From positions 1 through 12,232 of the forward strand of contig CAYXWH010000055.1 in NCBI GenBank assembly GCA_964468755.1: 12,232 nt of DNA, written 5' to 3'. Positions 6,593-12,232 of this stretch are shown here, in pieces; positions within the stretch are counted from its first letter, which is position 1, and each line of letters begins with the position of its first letter. A program made the position numbers and the translations under genes. The DNA is from CAYXWH01 sp964468755. GTDB taxonomy: Bacteria; Chloroflexota; Dehalococcoidia; Dehalococcoidales; RBG-16-60-22. The notes under the pieces were generated by a model. It worked only from the letters and a program-made list of their open reading frames with translations. It was not told where the DNA came from and ran no database searches.

Positions 6593-7738
6593 TTAGTCCA
6601 CCGGCCACTCCAGAGGGAACTCATGCCCCATTTCCTGACAAACGCTCTTATAAAGCTTCATAAGCTCTGTTCCCGGTAATCCCTTCGCATTCATATCCTG
6701 AGTCCATTGCGCATGAAAATTAGGCAGGAGCTCAGCCCACATTTGTCGTTCTTTCGCAGGAAAATCACTAACCGATCCTCCTGCCTCGGTTATCACCTTG
6801 GTACCCTCTTCCATTATCGCATTCAGACTTTTTACATTGTTAAGTTCAGCATCCTTGGCTGCTTCTACCATAATGTCCTGAATATCGGCGGGTAATTCAT
6901 TCCAAGTATCCTGGTTTACAATAATGTCGCCAGGAACAGTGGTCCAAACACCCAGCCGGGTTATATGGTTAGCTACTTCGTATGTCTTAAATTTATAGTG
7001 AGCATCGAAACCAATTATATGCGAGTCCATGACACCGGTTTGCAACGCTTGGTATCTCGCCGGGGCTGGAGTTGTTACCGGCGCTGCGCCGACAGCTTCC
7101 AGCAATATTGGCATATAAGCTCCAGTACAACCGACCTTTCTTCCGTCAAATTCAGCAACGGTTAGAACCGGCTCTTTGGCGCCCATCGCGAAGGGAGCGA
7201 CCGGGCCGACCGCCAGCAATTTCGCGTTGTACCGCTCAATATCATTGAGCATAGCCGGGTGCTCAAACATTTTCTCCCATAGTTGTCGCTGCTGTTCCAT
7301 ATCTTCAGGACCAAACGGGAGACTAATAGTCATGCTGGCCAGCGGTAGCTTGTCCGGGTAGTAGTCGAAAGGTGCATGCTGTACGTCAACAAGCCCTACT
7401 TTTACCGCATCTAGCCCTTCTCCCGGTTTGGTCAAGCTGCCTGCCCAAAAATATTCAAACGTGACTCGACCGTTGCTTCTCTTCTCAACATCGTCAGCCC
7501 AAGACTTAACGAAGATGCAAGGTGGGGCTTGTTCAGGTTGGGGTGATGCCACCTTAAGGGTAATCGGGGCTGCCGGTGCTGGTGCGGGATCTGGTGCGGG
7601 AGCCGGATCCGGTGCTGGTGCCGGTGCAGGAACTGGTGCCGGTTCCGGTGCCGGTTCTGGTTGGGCGCAACCAAAAATCCCAAACACCAGAGATACTGTG
7701 ATGACCATGACCATTGATAACCATACTACTTTCTTCAC
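6593..7738 (-). CDS. dctP: TRAP transporter substrate-binding lipoprotein (DctP-type)
   Basis: A 381-residue extracytoplasmic solute receptor. Residues 1-23 form a signal peptide with a basic start and hydrophobic core, ending in the lipobox IFG-Cys24, so the protein should be lipid-anchored on the cell surface. Residues 26-57 are an almost pure Pro/Ala/Glu/Asp tether. The DctP fold follows from about 59 (ITLKVAS) to the end, with recognisable F.GRKV at 197-202 and the YQALQTGVMDSH motif at 229-240. The substrate-carboxylate arginine usually found after the G-x-K-hydrophobic motif is replaced (KVGCTG; Gly203/Cys204), so the ligand or its contacts may differ from sialate- or dicarboxylate-type TRAPs. 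The ATG follows AGGAG at about 9 bases. It is first in the dctP-dctQ-dctM order. The stop is TAA. Confidence 0.93.
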   Translation of the reverse strand: MKKVVWLSMVMVITVSLVFGIFGCAQPEPAPEPAPVPAPAPAPDPAPAPDPAPAPAAPITLKVASPQPEQAPPCIFVKSWADDVEKRSNGRVTFEYFWAGSLTKPGEGLDAVKVGLVDVQHAPFDYYPDKLPLASMTISLPFGPEDMEQQRQLWEKMFEHPAMLNDIERYNAKLLAVGPVAPFAMGAKEPVLTVAEFDGRKVGCTGAYMPILLEAVGAAPVTTPAPARYQALQTGVMDSHIIGFDAHYKFKTYEVANHITRLGVWTTVPGDIIVNQDTWNELPADIQDIMVEAAKDAELNNVKSLNAIMEEGTKVITEAGGSVSDFPAKERQMWAELLPNFHAQWTQDMNAKGLPGTELMKLYKSVCQEMGHEFPLEWPVD

Positions 7739-7923
7739 TGAATCTTTCTCCTTTCTGACATAATTACTTACCGTCTTGAGTCTTATCAGCCCATAGCTAT
7801 ATCACCTCTCTCCGTTGGCTAATAATTGATCAATTCAAACATCAAATCTCACTACTACTGCGATTCCTGAAAAAAACAGAGAGGATTCACGAGCATATAT
7901 CCACAAAGCCTGACTATAAAGAA

Positions 7924-7974
7924 CGGTAAAAAAAATTTATCTCTTTTTTACCGGCAGACTTAACACCTTGTCAG
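7924..7974 (-). promoter_or_regulatory. Candidate dctP promoter overlapping a 10-bp inverted repeat
   Basis: The arms CGGTAAAAAA (7924-7933) and TTTTTTACCG (7944-7953) are perfect reverse complements around 10 bases. On the minus strand a CTGACA (7969-7974) is followed after 18 bases by TAAAAA (7945-7950), a mediocre -35/-10 pair whose -10 falls inside the dyad, about 207 bases above the dctP ATG. This layout would suit repressor control. Matches are imperfect in AT-rich DNA, so chance is possible. Confidence 0.3.
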
Positions 7975-8063
7975 CCGTATAAAAAACTGGTATGTTATCA
8001 TACTTCACACCCGGAAGCCCAACTCATCCGACTTATTCTAACATCATGTGACATTAAAATGCA

Positions 8064-8111
8064 GTTAAACGAGGTAACCATTAGGTTAAATATATTTTCA
8101 ATGTGGTTAAA
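8064..8111. repeat. Three GTTAAA direct repeats at exact 21-base spacing
   Basis: GTTAAA begins at 8064, 8085 and 8106, with a related GTAACC at 8074. The 21-base period equals two helical turns, so all copies face the same side of the DNA, as in tandem sites for OmpR/PhoB-type response regulators. It lies about 330 bases above dctP. The repeats are short and could be chance. Confidence 0.4.
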
Positions 8112-8420
8112 TTAATAAGACATAATCTGACTATGGTAATGAGCTAATAAGTGATATCACTATTGGGGGCAGGTAAATTTGGGCTGGGCCCGGATGGCAG
8201 AAACTTATCGGGGAATAACCGGCCAATATATAAGTAGAGACACAATTAAGCACAGATATCTAGAAGCCAAATCAAAACAGGAGTGATATTGCTTGATGTC
8301 TTAAAATATGCTACTGGTCAAATCCTCAGGTAACATTTCAATCTTATATGCAATGTAGTAACCAGCCAGCGATTTCTCTATTTGGTCGCTCTTACGGTGG
8401 TATATTTAACTATTCTTAAA

Positions 8421-10859
8421 TTATGCAGCCCTTCTCCTGGCAACGAAGATAACAACAACCACCACCACAACCACCGCAGCTATGATTATTCCCAGCACAA
8501 CCCAGTTAGTTTCTGGTGCGGGCGACGGTGATGCAGGTGCCGGAAGTGGAGCCGGCGGAGCTGGTGATGCTTGCTGGGTCGGTTCTGATGGTTGGGGTGG
8601 CAACGGTGCCGGCGGTGGAGCTGTTGGAGCGACAACAGTAAAACTGCCCTCCAGACCGCTCACGTTTACAGTATGGTTACCGGGGGCTTCTCTGCTTATG
8701 GTGAAGGATACGCTTTGGCTGGCACCGGCGGCAACCGTTATGTCTTCCGATGCCTCCTGTACCCCGTCAACTTTCAGGACAAGACCGCAGGTTCCTTCAA
8801 CAGCGCCGGTGTTGGCTACGGAAACAGTAACAGTCACTGCCTCGGCAGGCTCAACCCCTGTCGGCTGAATAGAGAGGTTAGACAGTGAGAAGGCAGCTGA
8901 TGTTTCAGGTGCCTGCTGACCAAGGAGGGCAAAAGAGGTAAAATGAGAGATGCAAGCCGTTATGCAATTGGCCTTCGGGTCAAATGTGCATTCGCATTCT
9001 ACCCATTTGCCGGCTTCCTTATCATAGTAGGCTATAACCAGGCCTTCCTCGGCTATACTCTCGGGAATATCAGTCGGGTCAAAGGTAAAGGTAAGGGTTA
9101 TCGGCGGGTCAAAGGTAGCCCCGGCAGGCTGGAAGTCATAAATTAAACCAATAATATTATGGTCTTCGGGAGGTAGCGGGGGATTCTCATTTACGCTTAC
9201 ATCCAGGGCAGTTAATCCGGCGCCGTTCTTATCCTTGGCCATGGTACTTTGAGGAATAGTAATGCTGAGCACACCGTCGGCGGAGGTCATAGCTGCTGGT
9301 TCCAGCACTCTACCGGCAGAGTTACGTATAACTCTTTGCGTTGTCCCCAGCATATCCATACTAAGATAATATTTGGTTATTCCATAACCGCCGGAAGCTT
9401 GCGATGCGGACGGTCTCGCCATAGACGTGAAGGGACTCCCCGTCAGTTGCGCCAGGGTAGGTATGGTATCAGCCCTTATTTTTGCCCAGACATAGCCCTT
9501 ATAGGTAGGGCCTCCGGCGGGATAGGTTGCCCCCGAATCGGAACACTCTACCCAGGCGGTGCCGTTCCACCAGCTCAATTTTAGTGTCGATTCGTTCAGC
9601 CCGCTAATGTCAGACGTTGTGTAGTAGCTCCTGATTTCAATCTCATCAACATTGGTCGCGGTATCGATATAGACATCGATATATTTACCGGTCGCGGTAA
9701 ATCCGCCGGGGGCATCTCCACCGGGGTTGCCGGTCAATTGAACAATGTTAATGGTAGGGTTGCCAGTCCCCGTCTTGAGCACCTGGGTATCAGTCTCACC
9801 CGTAGCGTCAACGGTAACGTTACCACTTGATGTATCCTGTGACTTACAGTCTGTTACCGCCGCACCCAACCAGGACGAATAATTTACAAAATCGGTGACA
9901 TTATCGCCGGCGCCGCCGGAGTTGGTAGTGGCATGGTAGGGTCCGCTGGCATCGCCCCACCAGTTGTTGGTGGCGGTAAAGTTATCGGTACAATCAACCG
10001 CTTCAATCCCATAGCTGGTATTACCGATGATATTGTTATTCCGGGCAGAGCATGTATCTATAAGTGCGCCAGGGAGACATTCCTCGATCCTGATGCCGGT
10101 CTGGTTCCCCTGCAGGGTGTTACCGAGCACGTGAACATAAGAACTATTGAAGATTTCGATGCCCTCGCCATCACCGGTCACCACTCCGGTGATAGTATTG
10201 TCCTCAATTCTTAAATCCGTAGGTAGATGAGAGACGAGTTGGATGCTAATACCATGCTGGCCGCCGGATATTTCATTGCCTGAGATAACAGAAGTAAAAA
10301 AATCGATAAAATTGGTAGGCGAGTCGGGGCGGAGGCAGATACCGCTATCGGCGGCGTCGGTTACGGTGTTATTGGTGATGCTTGCGATATCAAATCCCCC
10401 TCCAGGTGGGGCTGTAAACAGTATGCCGTCTCTGCCGCTGTTAACAATTTCATTTTGGGTGACGTTGGCGCTAACGGCTTCGCCACTTACGAGGATACCG
10501 GGAATGCTTGAAGGTGACCCATCGATTTTGTTCCCGCTAACCTGGCAGTGAGATATACCCTCGACCAGCGCACGTCCATCGTAGCCCTGCACCCAGATGA
10601 CCGCTCCACTTCCCCACGCGGCGGGATAGTTATGCAGGGTAAAGCCGCTGAAGGTTATATAATCTTTCTGCAGCCAGACCAGGGCTGCAGATTCCGGTGA
10701 GCTATTGGTAACACCGGTACCATCGATAATAGTGGTGGCAGCGCCGGCGGTGGACTGGACGGTCAGGTAAGCCTTATTGATAAAGAGCTGCTCGTAATAT
10801 GTCCCCGGTGCCACATTCACCGTGCCCGGAACGGTGCTATTGGATGACACACCGTCAAT
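8421..10859 (-). CDS. C-terminal part of large beta-helix surface protein with CARDB domain and membrane anchor
   Basis: At least 812 residues, open to the N gap at its 5' side. The GTG at 10848-10850 is in frame but is probably internal, since IDG precedes it. Numbering from that GTG: 8-45 is the usual entry of a right-handed beta-helix (VNVAPGTYYEQLFINKAYLTV, read in pieces, then IIDG); about 60-330 holds NosD/pectate-lyase-type parallel beta-helix coils with repeated GN.I.g...GI patterns, closing in NNWWGDASGPYH (295-306). About 340-480 is a beta-sandwich region; 490-645 is another, ending in HFTSFALLG; 655-740 is a CARDB-like domain (NLSIQPTGVEPAEAVTV and onward). 741-780 is a Pro/Ala/Ser wall-spanning tether, 782-803 one membrane helix, and the tail is RRRAA. 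There is no sortase motif. This predicts an outward-facing, membrane-anchored surface protein that binds or processes a polysaccharide, or acts as an adhesin; no catalytic residues can be assigned. The stop is TAA. It may be one polypeptide with the sequence right of the gap. Confidence 0.8.
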   Translation of the reverse strand: MDGVSSNSTVPGTVNVAPGTYYEQLFINKAYLTVQSTAGAATTIIDGTGVTNSSPESAALVWLQKDYITFSGFTLHNYPAAWGSGAVIWVQGYDGRALVEGISHCQVSGNKIDGSPSSIPGILVSGEAVSANVTQNEIVNSGRDGILFTAPPGGGFDIASITNNTVTDAADSGICLRPDSPTNFIDFFTSVISGNEISGGQHGISIQLVSHLPTDLRIEDNTITGVVTGDGEGIEIFNSSYVHVLGNTLQGNQTGIRIEECLPGALIDTCSARNNNIIGNTSYGIEAVDCTDNFTATNNWWGDASGPYHATTNSGGAGDNVTDFVNYSSWLGAAVTDCKSQDTSSGNVTVDATGETDTQVLKTGTGNPTINIVQLTGNPGGDAPGGFTATGKYIDVYIDTATNVDEIEIRSYYTTSDISGLNESTLKLSWWNGTAWVECSDSGATYPAGGPTYKGYVWAKIRADTIPTLAQLTGSPFTSMARPSASQASGGYGITKYYLSMDMLGTTQRVIRNSAGRVLEPAAMTSADGVLSITIPQSTMAKDKNGAGLTALDVSVNENPPLPPEDHNIIGLIYDFQPAGATFDPPITLTFTFDPTDIPESIAEEGLVIAYYDKEAGKWVECECTFDPKANCITACISHFTSFALLGQQAPETSAAFSLSNLSIQPTGVEPAEAVTVTVSVANTGAVEGTCGLVLKVDGVQEASEDITVAAGASQSVSFTISREAPGNHTVNVSGLEGSFTVVAPTAPPPAPLPPQPSEPTQQASPAPPAPLPAPASPSPAPETNWVVLGIIIAAVVVVVVVVIFVARRRAA

Positions 10860-10959
10860 NNNNNNNNNNNNNNNNNNNNNNNNNNNNNNNNNNNNNNNNN
10901 NNNNNNNNNNNNNNNNNNNNNNNNNNNNNNNNNNNNNNNNNNNNNNNNNNNNNNNNNNN
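10860..10959. other. Scaffold gap of 100 Ns
   Basis: Exactly 100 Ns, the conventional placeholder for a gap of unknown size. It interrupts the surface-protein coding region, with open reading on both sides in the same direction. Frame across it cannot be judged. Confidence 0.98.
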
Positions 10960-12232
10960 AGTAGGCGCCCTCGGCATCATAGTTGTCCCAGGTCTTTACC
11001 TTCCAGTAGTAGGTCTGGCTCGGAGCCAGGGCGTCGCCGGCGTAGGAGACCTCGCTGTCACTGCTGGTGACCTTGCCCGAGTCCCACATAGTATCTCCTG
11101 TGCCTCCTGCGCCAGAAGTCACCAGGACCTGATAAGCCCCCTGGGTATTACCAGCATCATCGTCAGAGAAGGTCCAGCTGAATTCAGGCGTTGAGTCACC
11201 AACCTTGGTAGGGTTGGTCTGCCCCTCGCACTTGGGTGCTTGGGGCGCATTGGGTACCCTGTTTGTCACTGTAGGTCCACTATACATGCCGGTATCACCG
11301 GTGGCAGCATCAACACTATCGGTGGCGGCAAACTGGTAGGTATGCGAGCCCGGTGCCAGTCCGCTGGTTTCATACTCATACCGCTCGCCCTCGTAGGTGT
11401 TGCCATATTGATATATCATCGGATGAGGTGTACCACCATCAATGGAAACCGTGATTGAATAGGGCGGGTCCCAATTGCTATCACTATAGAACACGTAGTA
11501 CGTGAACTCGGTGTCGGTATAGCCTGAAGACGGCGATAAGCCGTGGGTAGATAGCTGTGGTGCATCATTTGCAGGCTTGTACTCATCGGCACCTCTGTCC
11601 ACTACGGCGGGTGCTTTTAAATGCATCTTAATCATGATGCGTGGTTCACCCTCGAAGTCAGTGGTAAGCCAGGACGGAACAGCTGCGTTGTTGCCGGATT
11701 CAATATTTATCTGGGTGGGGGGGTCTGGGTCCAGGTGAAAATCGTCGTCGGCGGTGCCGATGGTATCGTCCGCACCATCAGGGTCAACGAGGCACGGGTC
11801 TTGTGTGTGAATATCTGTGCCTGAGTATCCGCCCTGGACAACGCAGTAGGATACGGTTGGGTTTGATGTTTCAATGTCGTAAATCTCATCGGGGCTATCG
11901 TTCCACAGGATGCAGTTGGTCACATACGGATCGCTGTTATAATTCGATATCGCCCCGCCGCCGTTGGTGGCTGAGTTACCGTAGAAGGTACAGTTGGTAA
12001 TCGTCGGGGTGCCCCAGCTATTGTATATCGCCCCGCCAGTATCCCCCGCTGAGTTACCGGCGAAAGTACAGTTATACACCTTATAATCGCAGTTATAAGC
12101 CTTGATAGCTCCGCCTCTCCCGTATTCCCCGGAGTTTGCATTGCCGCGGAAGACGCAGTTGGTTATCGTTATGGGGCACTGGGACAGTTCTATCGCGGGA
12201 TCGCCGTTAGTGAGTGTAAAGCCGTCCAGCCT
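10960..12232 (-). CDS. Beta-helix and FN3-like part of large surface protein, open at both ends
   Basis: The frame is open from the window edge at 12232 to the gap, 424 codons with no stop, so both ends are missing. It starts RLDGFTLTNGDPAIE, then right-handed beta-helix coils of the polymorphic outer-membrane-protein type with repeats CVFRGN, CTFAGNSA..GGAIYN, CTFYGNSA..GGAISN and CILWND. This is followed by a helix-closing segment (YCVVQGG, DPCLVDPDG, DRGADEY at about residue 216). Two Ig/FN3-like beta-sandwich domains follow: one around HGLSPSSGYTDTEFTYYV, and one ending QTYYWKVKTWDNYDAEGAY beside the gap, typical of FN3-like modules in secreted carbohydrate-active or cell-surface proteins. 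The 26-residue helix period is visible in DNA as a 78-base repeat of CTGAGTTACC at 11971 and 12049. It is probably the upstream part of the same protein as 8421-10859, though two tandem genes remain possible. Confidence 0.75.

Larger units (their letters stand above)
7739..8420. other. Intergenic region upstream of the TRAP operon
   Basis: 682 AT-rich bases without a supported gene. They should hold the dctP promoter and the 3' end of the surface-protein transcript. Visible elements are: a 12-bp palindrome AATTGATCAATT (7824-7835); a dyad at 7924-7953; three GTTAAA repeats at a 21-base period (8064-8111); and a 12-bp palindrome AGTGATATCACT (8150-8161). No strong GC hairpin with a T-run is present to end the surface-protein transcript. 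Confidence 0.6.

Noticed and set aside
7565..7660. Repeated GGTGC/GGAGCC-type units that look like a tandem array (also at 8515-8635).
   Set aside because: These are short codon repeats encoding Pro/Ala tethers, with no constant repeat-spacer structure; not CRISPR.
7428..7763. Plus-strand Gly/Ala-rich frames here and at 8482-8868.
   Set aside because: They are antisense shadows of the Pro/Ala tethers of dctP and the surface protein: low-complexity GC-rich codons, no ribosome sites or domains.
7824..7835. Palindrome AATTGATCAATT upstream of dctP as an operator.
   Set aside because: A 12-bp AT-rich palindrome is weak evidence alone and has no second copy that I can see.
8160..8200. GC-rich GGGC/GCCC hairpin as terminator of the surface-protein gene.
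   Set aside because: The stem is only four pairs and the following sequence has just a short T stretch after As.
8194..8286. A 30-residue plus-strand frame (MAETYRGITGQYIS...).
   Set aside because: No ribosome binding site, no recognised homology, and length expected by chance in an intergenic region.
10817..12079. A single frame reading through the 100 Ns and ending at 10817.
   Set aside because: Gap length is a placeholder, so the frame after it is meaningless. The true frame left of the gap is that of 8421-10859.

Overview
This window looks like part of a metagenome-derived scaffold from an uncultured, probably anaerobic, monoderm bacterium. A Chloroflexota/Dehalococcoidia-like lineage is my best guess, at moderate to low confidence. 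It rests on style: a lipoprotein TRAP receptor with a Pro/Ala tether, and a large beta-helix surface protein held by one C-terminal membrane helix with a short basic tail and no sortase motif. A block of exactly 100 Ns (10860-10959) is a scaffold gap of unknown true length.

All intact genes lie on the minus strand, so the region is transcribed from right to left. From right to left they are: a very large secreted, membrane-anchored beta-helix/FN3/CARDB protein, cut by the window edge and by the N gap (8421-12232); a 682-base intergenic region with candidate regulatory repeats; a tripartite TRAP transporter, dctP (6593-7738), dctQ (5779-6288) and dctM (4458-5771), with a strong 15-bp hairpin between dctP and dctQ; a Gfo/Idh/MocA NAD(P)-dependent oxidoreductase (3369-4385); a creatinase/M24-fold protein that has lost most canonical metal ligands (1796-2959); an OsmC-family protein (1113-1634); and an ArsM-type arsenite methyltransferase (190-1044). 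At the far left edge is a decayed plus-strand fragment of an IS3-family transposase.

The most interesting item is the OsmC gene. Its reading frame is split by one in-frame TGA (1455-1457), placed where OsmC proteins carry their first catalytic cysteine. A strong Shine-Dalgarno precedes the upstream half and none precedes the downstream half. A 7-bp stem with a GUC loop begins 19 nt after the TGA (loop 26 nt after it), matching the bacterial SECIS model. I read this as a selenocysteine-containing OsmC peroxidase-like protein of 173 residues with Sec60 and Cys141. UGA serves as an ordinary stop in dctQ and in the oxidoreductase gene, which argues against a recoded genetic code.

Together the genes suggest uptake of an unidentified organic solute (TRAP), its processing (oxidoreductase and creatinase-like protein), and a thiol/selenol redox plus arsenic detoxification pair (OsmC-Sec and ArsM). 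The link between transport and redox genes is inferred from order and strand only.
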